Assembly (NCBI RefSeq): GCF_000285595.1
Contig: NZ_HE611065.1
Location: forward strand, 282,355-346,354
DNA from: Kurthia senegalensis
GTDB taxonomy: Bacteria; Bacillota; Bacilli; Bacillales_A; Planococcaceae
Direction: 5' to 3'
Length of the DNA stretch: 64,000 nt
Made by a program: the position numbers and the translations under genes. Shown one piece after another: positions 48,408 through 58,679 of this stretch (within the stretch, counting starts at the first letter, position 1; each line of letters starts with the position of its first letter). The notes under the pieces are model-generated. The model saw only the letters and a program-made list of their open reading frames with translations, had not been told where the DNA came from and ran no database searches.

Positions 48408-49509
48408 TTGGCTACTAAAGTAGAAATGATTCAAACTTATTTACAACAACAAAACATTGACGCTGCATTTATTACAACACCAGACAACGTCTTTTACTTA
48501 TCTGGTTTTGAAAGCGATCCACATGAACGTTTATTAGGTATCATGGTGTTTAAAAATACGACACCTTTAATGATCTGCCCTAAAATGGAAGTACCTGACG
48601 CAAAAGCTGCAGGTTGGAACTTCTCAATCGTTGGCCATGATGACCAAGAAGACGCGTGGGAAATTTTAAAAAAATGCTTCTTTAGAAAAAGGAGCCGTTC
48701 AAACTTTAGCAATCGAGAAAAAACACGTCACTGTCGACCGTCTAGAAAAAATCGAATCTTTATTCGAAGGCGTTAACATTACAGCACTTGATGATACAAT
48801 CGCACAAATGCGTTTAGTAAAATCAGCTGACGAACTTCAAAAAATGCGTGAAGCTGCAAAACTTGCAGATTTCGCCATTCAAGTTGGTTGTGATGAATTA
48901 GCTGAAGGTAAAACAGAAATCGAAGTATTATCAGCAATTGAAGCTGCTGTACTGAAAAAAGGTTACTACATGTCATTTGACACGATGGTACTAACTGGTT
49001 TAAATGCCGCTTCTCCACACGGTACACCAGGTAATACGAAAATTCAAAAAGGTGATTTAGTATTATTTGACCTTGGTGTTATTTACGAAGGATACTGTTC
49101 AGACATTACACGTACAGTCGCATTTGGCAAACCACGTACGGAAGAACAAGTTAAAATTTACGAAACAGTACGCGCTTCTAATGAAGCAGCCATTCAAGCT
49201 GTTAAACCAGGCGTTCGCGCAATGGATTTAGATGCAACATCTCGTCAAGTAATCGTTGATGCAGGTTATGGTGAGTACTACACACACCGTATGGGTCACG
49301 GTTTAGGTATTAGCGTGCACGAAGAACCTTCTATGCACGGCTCTAACGAAACAAAAGTTGTAGAAGGCATGGTCTTCACAATCGAACCAGGTATTTACAA
49401 AGGCGATGCAGCCGGCGTACGTATCGAAGATGATGTTTACGTTACAGCTGATGGTGTAGAAGTATTAACTTCATTCCCTAAAGAACTTCAAATTATTGAA
49501 CCTAAATAA
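48408..49509 (+). pseudogene. pepQ: M24 family Xaa-Pro dipeptidase, single-base frameshift
   Basis: Proline dipeptidase. The N-terminal creatinase-like domain begins at TTG 48408 with AGGAGG eight bases upstream, and runs VEMIQTYLQQQNIDAAFITTPDNVFYLSGFESDPHER in short order. After GHDDQEDAWEILKK the frame shifts and stops at 48776. Taking one A out of the A7 run (48668-48674) gives ILKNASLEKGAVQTLAIEK and joins the catalytic domain. That domain has metal ligands in VLFDLGVIYEGYCSDITRT, the His in HRMGHGLGISVHEEP and Glu in FTIEPGIY. Corrected length is about 366, normal. Cytosolic role in peptide degradation. Confidence 0.88.
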
Positions 49510-49534
49510 TTAAGAAACGTTTTCCATCTACTAA

Positions 49535-49587
49535 CAAAAAAGAGGAAAGTATGCGATTTATTCTCGCTATACTTCCCTCTTTTTTTA
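49535..49587. terminator. Bidirectional terminator between pepQ and ald
   Basis: AAAGAGG-AAAGTAT / ATACTT-CCCTCTTT hairpin with A/T runs on both sides. Confidence 0.82.
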
Positions 49588-49595
49588 TTTTTATT

Positions 49596-50714
49596 TTAAT
49601 GATTCAATACGACGTCCGCTGAAATGTAATCATAACCTAACGCTTCTGCGACCGCTTCAAATGTAACGTACCCATTCGCTGTATTAAGGCCTTTTTTCAA
49701 TGCTTCATTTTGTTGCAACGCTTTTTCGTATCCTTTATTAGCGATTTGTACCGCATATGGAATCGTATTATCCGTCAATGCAATCGTTGCTGTACGTGGA
49801 ACAGCTCCCGGCATATTTGCGACCGCATAATGGACAACGCCATGTTTCTCATAAGTCGGCGCATCATGAGTCGTTACACGATCCGTCGTCGCAAAAATCC
49901 CACCTTGGTCAATCGCAATGTCTACGATGACAGAACCTGGTGACATCGCTGCAACCATTTCTTCTGTAACGAGTGTTGGGGCTTTCGCTCCCGGAATAAG
50001 TACTGCACCAATAACAAGATCTGCTTCCGCTACCGATTTAGCAATATTAAATGGATTTGACGTTAACGTTTGAATACGATCCCCAAAAATAAGGTCTAGC
50101 TCTCTTAAACGAGATGGATTAATGTCTAAAATCGTCACTTTTGCACCCATACCGACCGCAATTTTTGCCGCGTTTTCGCCAGCTTGTCCACCACCAATGA
50201 TCGTTACTTTCCCACGGTCAACGCCTGGAACACCACTTAATAAAATCCCTTTGCCACCGTTAATTTTTTCTAAATAACGTGCGCCAATTTGCGTCGCCAT
50301 TCTTCCTGCTACTTCACTCATCGGTGTTAACAGTGGCAATGAACCATCTTTCTCTTGAACGGTTTCATAAGCAATTGCTGTCACTTTTGATTCGATTAAT
50401 GCTTTCGTTAACTCCGGCTCTGGCGCCAAATGTAAATACGTAAATAACACTAGATTTTCTTTAAAGTAACCGTACTCTTCCGCAATCGGTTCTTTTACTT
50501 TTAATACGAGTTCCGCATCCCATGCTTCCTTCGGAGATTGAACAATCGTTGCGCCAGCTAATACAAACTCTTCATCTGTAAATCCTGAACCGATTCCAGC
50601 CGATGTTTCAATAAATACGTCATGTCCAAAGGAGTTTAAATGCACTACTCCTGCTGGGGTAATTGCTACACGATTTTCATTATTTTTTACTTCTTTTGGT
50701 ACGCCGATTTTCAT
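49596..50714 (-). CDS. ald: Alanine dehydrogenase
   Basis: 372 residues, NAD-dependent interconversion of L-alanine and pyruvate plus ammonia. It has [22 protein letters not shown], substrate-binding KVKEP, the catalytic His in [10 protein letters not shown], the nucleotide motif [18 protein letters not shown], and the catalytic Asp region [11 protein letters not shown] 50714 is chosen over a TTG that abuts AGGAGG. Monocistronic. Confidence 0.96.
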   Translation of the reverse strand: MKIGVPKEVKNNENRVAITPAGVVHLNSFGHDVFIETSAGIGSGFTDEEFVLAGATIVQSPKEAWDAELVLKVKEPIAEEYGYFKENLVLFTYLHLAPEPELTKALIESKVTAIAYETVQEKDGSLPLLTPMSEVAGRMATQIGARYLEKINGGKGILLSGVPGVDRGKVTIIGGGQAGENAAKIAVGMGAKVTILDINPSRLRELDLIFGDRIQTLTSNPFNIAKSVAEADLVIGAVLIPGAKAPTLVTEEMVAAMSPGSVIVDIAIDQGGIFATTDRVTTHDAPTYEKHGVVHYAVANMPGAVPRTATIALTDNTIPYAVQIANKGYEKALQQNEALKKGLNTANGYVTFEAVAEALGYDYISADVVLNH

Positions 50715-50967
50715 TTCCGTCAAACCTCCTACGCCTTAAAAAAGAAAGCGTTTGCATTTTTTTGTACATCCTCATTGTAACAAATAAAAAGGAAAATTAA
50801 ATCCTTTTTAACCAATTATTTCAAAATAACTTCATTACACTTTTACGCTATTTTTTTCAACAATTCAAGCGATAATTCACTATTTCTACATAATTTGAAG
50901 TTCGTATTTGTTCACTGAACGCTCATTTATATGGAAATTTTTGTTATACCTTTCCAGCTTTCTGATA

Positions 50968-50976
50968 TGGTATAAT
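50968..50976 (+). promoter_or_regulatory. usp extended -10 promoter
   Basis: TGG-TATAAT at 50968-50976, 32 bp before the usp start; the -35 is poor. The remaining 50715-50967 is AT-rich with nothing else seen. Confidence 0.65.
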
Positions 50977-51007
50977 GTGGATATAACATATAGGGAGGGT
51001 TTTAGTT

Positions 51008-51457
51008 ATGTCAACTTATAATAATATTGTCGTAGCAGTAGATGGTTCTGAAGAAGCGAAATTCGCATTTGAAAAAGCGGTGGAAGTGGCGAAACGTAAT
51101 GAAGCAAAATTACATTTAGTCAACATTATCGATACGCGTTCATTCGCAGCAATCGAAGCATATGACCGTTCAATTCAAGAACGTGCAAAAGAATTTGCAG
51201 AAGAAAAATTAGCAGAATACAAAGCTGCTGCTGAAAAAGAAGGCGTTGTGGCAGAATCATTAATTGAGTACGGTTCTCCAAAAACAATGATTACGCGTGA
51301 AGTTTCTAAAAAGACTGAAGCAGACTTAATCGTTTGTGGTGCAACAGGTCTTAATGCAGTGGAACGTTTCTTAATTGGTTCAGTATCTGCCAACATCGTA
51401 CGTTCTGCCAAATGTGACGTATTAGTTGTACGTACTCCTGGCGAACACGCTGAATAA
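51008..51457 (+). CDS. Universal stress protein, UspA family
   Basis: 149 residues, single Usp domain starting NNIVVAVDGSEEAKFAFEKA. The C-terminal ATP-binding signature G-2x-G-9x-G-S is intact in GATGLNAVERFLIGS, so this is an ATP-binding Usp. GGGAGG upstream of the ATG. Cytosolic, probably dimeric; exact role in stress survival not readable. Followed by two hairpins. Confidence 0.92.
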   Translation: MSTYNNIVVAVDGSEEAKFAFEKAVEVAKRNEAKLHLVNIIDTRSFAAIEAYDRSIQERAKEFAEEKLAEYKAAAEKEGVVAESLIEYGSPKTMITREVSKKTEADLIVCGATGLNAVERFLIGSVSANIVRSAKCDVLVVRTPGEHAE

Positions 51458-51477
51458 TAACTAAAAATTTAAGCTAC

Positions 51478-51534
51478 TGCACCGAGTGGATTCGGTGCAT
51501 ATAAAAAAAGGACTGCTTAGGCAGTCCTTTTTTT
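51478..51534. terminator. Hairpin plus bidirectional terminator between usp and ytxK
   Basis: First stem TGCACCGA / TCGGTGCA (51478-51500). The second, AAAGGACTGC / GCAGTCCTTT, has A7 and T7 flanks (51503-51534) and serves both strands. Confidence 0.85.
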
Positions 51535-51543
51535 GCGTCGTCC

Positions 51544-52483
51544 TTATTTACCTTCTTCTTTTTTCCACTTACGAACACGTGCAAAAAAATTGTTCAAGTG
51601 CGTCTGGATTTGATAACGTCGGCACTTTCGCAAGTAATACGTCTTTTACAGGTTTAACATTTTCACCTTTTTTCTGTAAGACGAAAATACTTTTTGATAG
51701 TTGTTGTTTTTTAAATAAGTTGCTCGGTAATTGAATGACTGCTTGAATCCACGTATTTGCTTTTACATAAGCGAATAGATGACGTGCTTGTTCTGATTCA
51801 AAAATATTGCTCGGCACTAAGAAGAAACCGTAGCCACCTTCGCGTAATTGATTCATCGCTTTTTCAATGAACAGGTGATGCGCATACGTCATTCCTTCTT
51901 CAGCATGAATTTCATAATGTTTATTCGCATACTCTTCATCTGGATAATATCCAACTGGCACGTCACAAACAACGGCATCTACCGGATCAATTAATAAAGG
52001 CATTAATGCATTTTGATGATAAAGCGCCACAGGTTGTTGTTGCAAATCTGCTGAAACGGCAGCGATTTGAATTAATAAATCGTCCATTTCAACACCCGCA
52101 CCGGTTATTTTATCGCCAATTAAATTCATTACGGTTAATAGTAAGTTCCCTGTTCCGATTGCTGGATCTAACATCGTAATCGTTTTATTTTCAGCCAATG
52201 TATCTTCAAAAAATTGATCAACCAAATACCCAACAATTAATCCTAAAGAATCTGGTGTCATTTGATGATTAACTTGCGCGCTTTCACGCATTCCTTTTAA
52301 AAGGGCTAATTGAATTCCTTTACGAATGTCATTGCGGTCCCATTCACCTTCTGGAATTTTCTCTCCACTAATCCAATTGTTTAACGCTTCTAAAACGCCA
52401 TCTAAATACGTCACATTTTCTGATTCCACAAAACGTCCCGCTTCACCATCGATAAATGTAAATAATTGTTCTATTTTTTCCAT
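51544..52483 (-). CDS. YtxK-like class I SAM-dependent methyltransferase, frameshift at the C-terminus
   Basis: N6-adenine DNA-methylase-like protein of the YtxK family. It has helical N-domain, SAM motif I LDPAIGTGNLLL, a DVPVGYYP motif in place of NPPY, and FFLVPSNIFES. ATG 52483 (MEKIEQLF). The given frame ends FFCTCS at 51569. Removing one base from the A7 run (51583-51589, plus strand) yields FFARVRKWKKEEGK and a stop at 51544, the family-like ending. No restriction partner nearby, and the altered NPPY suggests it is not a classical restriction-modification methylase. In B. subtilis ytxK is preceded by ackA, absent here. Confidence 0.8.
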
Positions 52484-52508
52484 TTGAACTATTTTCTCCT
52501 TTGAACGT

Positions 52509-52546
52509 GAAAAAGATGTCCCCACCAATTTGAAGAGGACATCTCT
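52509..52546 (-). terminator. tpx terminator
   Basis: AGATGTCC (52514-52521) / GGACATCT (52537-52544) stem followed by T5 on the minus strand. Confidence 0.82.
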
Positions 52547-52565
52547 TTCTATACTAAGTACTCTA

Positions 52566-53066
52566 TTAAAGTGCTTTTAAAGCTTCTAATGCTTTTTCGT
52601 AATCTGGGTGGTTTGTACCTTCTGATACGTATTCAACATATGTTACTTCGCCTGCTTCGTTTACAACGAAGATTGAGCGAGCCAATAAGCGATGTTCTTG
52701 CATAAGAACGCCGTATGCTTCACCGAAAGATGCTGCATAGTGATCTGATAACGTTTCTACGTTTTCAACACCTGCGTTACCGCACCAACGTTTTTGTGCG
52801 AATGGTAAATCCATAGAAATAGTTAATACTTTATAACCTTCACCAAGTTCGCTAGCAGCTTCATTGAAACGACGTGTTTGTGCATCACAAACACCCGTAT
52901 CTAATGAAGGAACAACGCTAATTAATAGCTTTTGACCTTTAAAGTCTGCTAATGTTTTTTCAGAACGAGCATTATCAAGCACTTTAAAATCTGGTGCTTG
53001 GTCTCCTACTGATAATTCTTTCCCTACTAAAGTGACAGGTTGATTTCCGAATGTTACTTGTACCAT
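52566..53066 (-). CDS. tpx: Thiol peroxidase Tpx (atypical 2-Cys peroxiredoxin)
   Basis: 166 residues, reduces peroxides using thioredoxin. Peroxidatic Cys is in [15 protein letters not shown] and resolving Cys in [11 protein letters not shown]; the conserved Arg is in [11 protein letters not shown] 53066 ([15 protein letters not shown]) aligns with the Bacillus start, with AGGAGG ten bases upstream. Last gene of a likely rarD-sppA-RDD-tpx run. ytfI and ytfJ, sporulation-associated neighbours in B. subtilis, are absent. Confidence 0.95.
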   Translation of the reverse strand: MVQVTFGNQPVTLVGKELSVGDQAPDFKVLDNARSEKTLADFKGQKLLISVVPSLDTGVCDAQTRRFNEAASELGEGYKVLTISMDLPFAQKRWCGNAGVENVETLSDHYAASFGEAYGVLMQEHRLLARSIFVVNEAGEVTYVEYVSEGTNHPDYEKALEALKAL

Positions 53067-53103
53067 ATTCACAACGCCTCCTAAATATTCTATCCCAATT
53101 TTA

Positions 53104-53661
53104 CTAAACTTCACCTTGTTGTTGCAACTGTTTCACTTCTTGTTGCCACGTGTTTTGGTGAATTTCTGTCGTTTCGTAGCTATTTTCATAAACTACGCGT
53201 GTATCTGCCAACAAATCGTGAATCGCTTGATGCTTCGGTGTAAATGCTACAACAAAATATAACAGTTTAATTGTCACAGAAATGTAGCGACCGATCCATT
53301 CGCGAATAAGCACAGTCGTCCACGTTAAATGCTCTTGCTTATCTGAAACGACACGTAGACCAAAAATCATTTTGCCGAGTGTTTGCCCCAGCCACTTCGT
53401 CATCAAAACGAAATAGGCATAAAATAACAAGCTCCCCGCTAATGCCTTCAAGCTGAAAATCCAAAACATCGGGTGGTCTACTCCGATAAGACGGAATACA
53501 CTTCCAACGATGAGTAATTTACATACAGCCCAAATTAATAAAACGTCAACACTATAAGCAAAAAAGCGAATCCAAAAGCCGGCATTCTTTCTCGTAAATG
53601 TTTTTTCAATTGGTTGCTCAATTGGTTGCTCAATTGGTTGCTCAATTGGTTGCTCAATCAC
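53104..53661 (-). CDS. RDD-family membrane protein (YteJ-like) with N-terminal tetrapeptide repeat
   Basis: 185 residues, three or so membrane segments (about 29-53, 68-90, 126-145). The RDD signature appears as [18 protein letters not shown] and [24 protein letters not shown]. The N-terminus is EQPI repeated four times, encoded by a 12-bp tandem repeat. GTG 53661 with AGGGGG upstream; the coding region starts 13 nt after sppA. Function unknown; yteJ-sppA pairing is conserved in Bacillus. Confidence 0.82.
   Translation of the reverse strand: MIEQPIEQPIEQPIEQPIEKTFTRKNAGFWIRFFAYSVDVLLIWAVCKLLIVGSVFRLIGVDHPMFWIFSLKALAGSLLFYAYFVLMTKWLGQTLGKMIFGLRVVSDKQEHLTWTTVLIREWIGRYISVTIKLLYFVVAFTPKHQAIHDLLADTRVVYENSYETTEIHQNTWQQEVKQLQQQGEV
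53607..53658. repeat. 12-bp tandem repeat at the start of the RDD gene
   Basis: Four complete copies of CAATTGGTTGCT (53607-53654) plus CAAT. Copies are identical by eye and in frame, so copy changes would alter the number of EQPI units without shifting frame. Confidence 0.92.
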
Positions 53662-53673
53662 TATGAACGCCCC

Positions 53674-54690
53674 CTACTCTTCCCCGTATAAGTACATCAT
53701 ACGAGGTGCGCTATTATAGTTTTTCAAAATAGTTGAAATGACGTGTGCATCTGCTGAACCAGATGTTAAGAATGAACTTGCTTTCGCTGTAAATAAAGAA
53801 GCCCAGCTATCAGAGCCGTCGTATTCAAACACTTCTGCATCTTTTAGTTGATAGTCTTTTTTCAGCGCAGCAATTGTGTCACTTTCATACCCCAATTCAT
53901 CAACTAAACCATTTTTCTTCGCTTGTGATCCACTGTAAATACGACCATCTGCTAATTTTTTCACGTCTGCTTTTGATAAGTCACGACCATCTACAATGAC
54001 GTTAACGAAACGCGCATACGATTCGTCTACCATCGTTTGTAAAATTTCACGGTCGCCATCAGTCGCCTCACGCGTACCACTCATAATATCTTTATACGGT
54101 CCGGTTTTAATCGTTTCAAATTCAATGCCATATTTTTTAGCTAATTTACTATAATTCACACCTTGCATAATGACACCGATTGACCCTGTAATCGTTTCTT
54201 CATCTGCAAAAATCTTATCTGCAGGTGCTGAAATATAATAACCACCAGAAGCAGCCATCGATCCCATTGATACGTAAATAGGTATGCTTCGTTTTTGTTG
54301 AATTTCTTTTATTTTCTCATAAATTTGTTTCGATTCTACAACGCCACCACCTGGTGAATTGACGTTTAATACGACACCTTTACGCTTTTATCTTTTCTAC
54401 AGCATCTAGTTGCTTCATAAATGCTTGATGGTTGTACGTTTCTGAAGAAATAAAGAACCTTCCCCTGTATCTTGAATTGTCCCATCTACTGTTAGAAGTG
54501 CAATTCGTTTTGAAGATGACCCGGATTGTTTAACTGTTTCGGTCAAATAATCTTCTTCTGGGTCATCAAACATCGACGTTACTTGCTCTGATACATTTTT
54601 CGATAGTAGTAACGACAATGCGCTAAACCCAATCGAAACGAAAAATAAAAATGCGGCGATTGCTACAGCAATCCATCTTTTCGTATTCAT
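53674..54690 (-). pseudogene. sppA: Signal peptide peptidase SppA (S49), three single-base deletions
   Basis: Membrane-anchored S49 serine protease that clears signal peptides. The N-terminal part (54690 to 54415) has an anchor segment at about 7-30 and ends QDTGEGSLF before going out of frame. The catalytic part (54267 to 53674) has the nucleophile Ser in SMGSMAASGGYY and the Lys in TGPYKDIMSGTRE. Between them I can reconstruct SSETYNHQAFMKQLDAVE, then KGVVLNVNSPGGGVVESKQIYE, by adding one base at 54448-54450, one at 54393-54396 and one at 54379-54381. The three losses sum to a codon, so both ends share a frame but stops lie between. GGAAGGGG precedes the ATG. Confidence 0.85.
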
Positions 54691-54712
54691 TAAAAAACCC
54701 CTTCCAACTTAT

Positions 54713-55612
54713 TTAGTTATGATGATGTTTCCTTACATCTAAAATCGTTGTCACTGAAAATATAATAATCGCAATCCAAATGAGACCGAATGATAAAAAT
54801 TCAATTTTACCGAACGATTCATGGAAGACGAAAACACCGAGTAAAAGTGCAATTGTCGGCGATACGTATTGAATAAAGCCTACTAAATAAAGCGGAATGT
54901 TTTGTGCGCCAATCGCAAATAAAATAAGTGGAATCGACGTAACCGCTCCTGCACCAATTAATAACATGGTCGTTTTCAAGTCTACCATACCAAATGCCAT
55001 TTTTCCTTCAACAGCTAAATAGATGTAATAAATAAGTGCAATCGGTAAAACGAATGCCGTTTCAATAACTAACCCTCGTGTCGCATCTAAATGGATGCTT
55101 TTTTTCAGTAAGCCATAAATACCGAATGAGAACGCCAATCCTAGCGCAATCCATGGAACCGTTCCATAATTCACAATCATCATCGCAACGCCTAAAATCG
55201 CGATGCCTACTGCGACAATTTGTGCTTTCGATAATCGTTCTTTTAAGAAAATAATGCCGAGTAAAATAGAAATAATCGGATTTAAATAATATCCTAAGCT
55301 CGTTTCAATAATGTGATGATGGTTCACAGCCCAAATGTATAAATACCAATTCAATGTAACTAAATAGGCAGCTACCGTAAGCTTCCAAAAATCGCTCTTT
55401 CGTTGCCAGAGCGCTTTGACATCTTTTAATAATTCGTTTCCTTTACGAATTACAACGACAAATAATAACGTTAATAGAAAGCTCCAAATAACGCGACTCG
55501 CTAAAATTTCTTGGCTATCAACAGCGGCTAACCCTTGCCAATAAAGTGGGAATAATCCCCACATGCAATAAGCTCCGAGTGCTGCGATGACGCCCTTTTG
55601 TTGATTTTGCAT
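54713..55612 (-). CDS. rarD: EamA/RarD family transporter
   Basis: 299 residues, about ten transmembrane helices in two EamA halves. It begins KGVIAALGAYCMWGLFPLYWQGL with NWYLYIWAVNHHHIIETSLGYYLNPI, the RarD signature region. Members of the drug/metabolite transporter superfamily; substrate unknown. AAGGAG upstream of the ATG. It lies 22 nt before sppA on the same strand. Confidence 0.88.
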   Translation of the reverse strand: MQNQQKGVIAALGAYCMWGLFPLYWQGLAAVDSQEILASRVIWSFLLTLLFVVVIRKGNELLKDVKALWQRKSDFWKLTVAAYLVTLNWYLYIWAVNHHHIIETSLGYYLNPIISILLGIIFLKERLSKAQIVAVGIAILGVAMMIVNYGTVPWIALGLAFSFGIYGLLKKSIHLDATRGLVIETAFVLPIALIYYIYLAVEGKMAFGMVDLKTTMLLIGAGAVTSIPLILFAIGAQNIPLYLVGFIQYVSPTIALLLGVFVFHESFGKIEFLSFGLIWIAIIIFSVTTILDVRKHHHN

Positions 55613-55689
55613 CGTACATCTCCTTCAAACATCGAATAGTTCATTATATAAAGATAATTTATGAATTGTAAATACGTCATTCGACGTAA

Positions 55690-55722
55690 CAAAAAAAGAG
55701 CCGAGAAAAATCTCAGCTCTTC
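55690..55722 (-). terminator. Terminator of the acyl-CoA synthetase gene
   Basis: AAGAGCTGAGA / TCTCGGCTCTT (one wobble) followed by T7 on the minus strand. Confidence 0.87.
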
Positions 55723-55726
55723 TTCA

Positions 55727-57298
55727 CTATTTCATATATTCCGCTTCTCTTAATTCGATGCGACGAATTTTACCAGATATTGTTTTCGGTAAGTCTTCTA
55801 CAAACTCAATCGCACGCGGATATTTGTACGGTGCTGTATTATTTTTAACGAAATTTTGAAGTTCTTTTATAAAAGTTGGATCTTCTACACGTGTTCGGTC
55901 TTTTAACACGATAAATGCTTTAACGATCGTTCCACGTAATTCATGTGGACTTGCAACGACAGCACATTCTTCTACTGCCGGATGCTTCACAAGGGCATCT
56001 TCCACTTCGAACGGTCCGATCGTATAGCCTGAGCTAATAATAATATCGTCACGACGACCTTCAAACCAGAAATACCCATCCTCATCACGTCTAGCACGGT
56101 CTCCAGTAATATAATACTCACCAATAAATTGTTGCGCTGTTCTTTCAGGATCTTCGAAGTATTCTTTAAACAAAGCAGGTGTTGAACGATGCACAGCAAT
56201 ATTACCAACAACGCCATCCGCACACACATTACCTTCTTCATCTACGATTTCTACGCGGTTTCCTGGCGTCGGTTTCCCCATTGAGCCTGGACGAGATTCC
56301 ATCCCTAATAACGTACCGACAAGTAATGTATTTTCCGTTTGTCCGTAACCGTCTCTCACGAGTAAATCAAATGCGCGCTTAAACGTATTCACGACTTCAA
56401 TATTTAATGGTTCTCCGGCAGACACAGCACTGCGTAAGTTGCTTAAATCATACGTTTCTAATTGCTCCGTTTTTGACATAATACGGTATTCTGTCGGCGT
56501 ACAGCAAAGCGCTTCCACTTTGTAATCTTGTAGAAGTTGTAAATATTTTTTCGGTTCAAAATGGCCGTTATACACGAAGCCGATTGCTCCTGTACCGAGA
56601 ATAGATAAGAATGGACTCCAAATCCATTTTTGCCAACCAGGACTTGCCGTAGCCCAAACGAGTTTTCCTTCTTCTGCACCTAGCCAATTTTTTGATGCGG
56701 TACGTAAATGTGCATACGCCCATGAATGCGTATGCACAGCTGCTTTAGGATTTCCCGTCGTTCCACTCGTATAAGATAAAAATGCCATATCGTTCGCTTT
56801 CGTTTGAACGACATCAAATTCATCTGAAAAACCGTCCGTTAACGTAGAAATATTAAGCCAACCGTCTGCGTCTCCGATTGCTAATTTTTGCACGGTATGT
56901 CCGTGCGCTGCTTTTTCAAATTCGTCTACGAGTGGTGCATAGGCGACAACTGCTTTTGCATGACTATGTACAATTCGGTAATCAATATCTTTTGCACGTA
57001 GCATTTCCGAACTTGGAATGACCGTAATCCCTGCTTGAATAGCACCTAAATAAATCGTATACGCTTGAATTAAGCGCGGTACCATTACGAGAATAATATC
57101 CCCTTGTTTAAGTCCTAATGATTGTAGAGCATGTGATACTTTATTTGAACGCTTCACAAGTTCATCGTAACCAATCGTTTGTTTCGTTCCTTGTTCATCT
57201 TCATAAATAAGTGCTGTACGATTCGTTTGATCCGCAAAACGTCTAATTTCCGTCGCTAAGTTGTAAATTGGTGGTGCGATCAATTGTTTTTGATCCAT
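55727..57298 (-). CDS. Acyl-CoA synthetase of the adenylate-forming family (YtcI/MACS-like)
   Basis: 523 residues. The AMP-binding P-loop is LSYTSGTTGNPKAAVHTH. Further motifs are DGYGQTENTLL (A5), the hinge region ITGDRARRDEDGYFWFEGRRDDIIISSGY and the catalytic lysine in LPKTISGKIRR. It activates a carboxylic acid to acyl-AMP and then acyl-CoA. WATASPGWQKW resembles medium-chain/branched acyl-CoA synthetases rather than acetyl-CoA synthetase, so a medium or branched acid is the likelier substrate. AGGAGG precedes the ATG. Monocistronic. Confidence 0.85.
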   Translation of the reverse strand: MDQKQLIAPPIYNLATEIRRFADQTNRTALIYEDEQGTKQTIGYDELVKRSNKVSHALQSLGLKQGDIILVMVPRLIQAYTIYLGAIQAGITVIPSSEMLRAKDIDYRIVHSHAKAVVAYAPLVDEFEKAAHGHTVQKLAIGDADGWLNISTLTDGFSDEFDVVQTKANDMAFLSYTSGTTGNPKAAVHTHSWAYAHLRTASKNWLGAEEGKLVWATASPGWQKWIWSPFLSILGTGAIGFVYNGHFEPKKYLQLLQDYKVEALCCTPTEYRIMSKTEQLETYDLSNLRSAVSAGEPLNIEVVNTFKRAFDLLVRDGYGQTENTLLVGTLLGMESRPGSMGKPTPGNRVEIVDEEGNVCADGVVGNIAVHRSTPALFKEYFEDPERTAQQFIGEYYITGDRARRDEDGYFWFEGRRDDIIISSGYTIGPFEVEDALVKHPAVEECAVVASPHELRGTIVKAFIVLKDRTRVEDPTFIKELQNFVKNNTAPYKYPRAIEFVEDLPKTISGKIRRIELREAEYMK

Positions 57299-57418
57299 TT
57301 GAATTCCTCCTCAATTGAACATCCATTTTTATATAGCTAAATATTAACACTAATTATTATTACTTGGTACTAACAATTGTCATGTTTTTTATTTTTTAAC
57401 GAAAATCTTCAAAAAACG

Positions 57419-57467
57419 ACAAAAAACCTCTGTTTACTCACAATTTATGAGCAAACAGAGGTTTCAT
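57419..57467 (-). terminator. thiI terminator
   Basis: AAACCTCTGTTTGCTCA / TGAGTAAACAGAGGTTT with a short loop (one wobble), then T-run. Confidence 0.88.
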
Positions 57468-57473
57468 GAATTG

Positions 57474-58679
57474 TTATAATAAGTCTTCGAAGTCGTTTAC
57501 CACTTCTACTTGAGGGAAGTTATGCACTTCACGATTACGAACAGCACGTTCAATCATTTCGTCGAAATCTGTAAAGCTTTCATAATACTCGATCTTATCT
57601 GTACGTGGTTTTGTTTTTGGATTTGCTGGTGTAAATACCGTACAGCAATCTTCAAACGGTACGATTGACGTTTCATACGTACCAATTTTTTGTGCGATAT
57701 CGATAATTTCTAATTTATCATACGTAATTAATGGACGTAAAATAGGTGTCGTTGTCACGGCATTAATAGCAGCTAAACTGTCTAAAGTTTGAGAAGCAAC
57801 TTGCCCTAAGTTTTCGCCTGTTACGAGCGCTTTCGCTTTCACTTCTTCACGTACGATGTCTGAAACTTGCATCATTAAGCGACGTGTCGTCGTCATCGTT
57901 ACGTTTTTCGGAACAGCTTGTTGAATCGTTTGCTGAATTTCCGTAAATGGAATAACGTGTAGACGAACTTTCCCACCAAATTTGCTAATGATTTGGCACA
58001 ATTCTTTTACTTTTCCTAGTGATTGGTCACTCGTAAATGGTGGGCTAAAGAAGTGAATAGCTTCGACTGTAACGCCACGTTTCATCATTAAGTAAGCAGC
58101 TACTGGACTATCAATTCCGCCTGAAAGTAATAATAATGCTTTGCCATTTGAACCAACAGGTAGACCTGCTGCTCCTTGAATCACTTCAACCATCATATAC
58201 GTCGCTTCTTGACGAACTTCGATGCGTAATTCAATTTCAGGGTTTTTCATTTGAACTTGCATACCTGGTAATTCGCTTAATACGTAAGCAGCTACTTCAC
58301 GGTTTAGTTCATACGTTTCTAATGGGAAATCTTTATATGAACGTTTCACATTAACTTTAAACGTTTTTCCTTCATAATCAAGTGTTTGAACGATTTCTTT
58401 CGCTAATGCTTTCATTGCATCTAAATCAGTTGGACATTCTGCAACGGGGCTATAACTTTGTACACCGAATACTTCGCGTAAACGCTCGATTATTTGTTCC
58501 ATTTCTTCATCAGAAGTACTGCTTAAATACATACGATCACGTTCCATACGTACTTTCATGTTCTCTAAATCTTTAAATGTGTGACGTATATTGTCACGTA
58601 AACGATGAATAAATTGATTACGGTTACGGCCTTTCGTCGTAATTTCACCATATCGTACTAAAATCTCATGCCATTTCAT
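57474..58679 (-). CDS. thiI: tRNA 4-thiouridine sulfurtransferase ThiI
   Basis: 401 residues: N-terminal ferredoxin-like domain, THUMP (about 60-165) and the PP-loop ATPase with LLLSGGIDSPVAAYLM. It makes 4-thiouridine at position 8 of tRNA. There is no C-terminal rhodanese domain, as is normal in Bacillus, where a dedicated NifS-type desulfurase supplies sulfur. That desulfurase gene lies immediately upstream and overlaps it by 14 nt. Confidence 0.95.
   Translation of the reverse strand: MKWHEILVRYGEITTKGRNRNQFIHRLRDNIRHTFKDLENMKVRMERDRMYLSSTSDEEMEQIIERLREVFGVQSYSPVAECPTDLDAMKALAKEIVQTLDYEGKTFKVNVKRSYKDFPLETYELNREVAAYVLSELPGMQVQMKNPEIELRIEVRQEATYMMVEVIQGAAGLPVGSNGKALLLLSGGIDSPVAAYLMMKRGVTVEAIHFFSPPFTSDQSLGKVKELCQIISKFGGKVRLHVIPFTEIQQTIQQAVPKNVTMTTTRRLMMQVSDIVREEVKAKALVTGENLGQVASQTLDSLAAINAVTTTPILRPLITYDKLEIIDIAQKIGTYETSIVPFEDCCTVFTPANPKTKPRTDKIEYYESFTDFDEMIERAVRNREVHNFPQVEVVNDFEDLL

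Noticed and set aside
51544-52483. YtxK-like methyltransferase as part of a restriction-modification or phage-defence system
   Set aside because: No endonuclease or specificity subunit nearby, the NPPY motif is altered, and the gene sits in the conserved ytxK-tpx housekeeping context.
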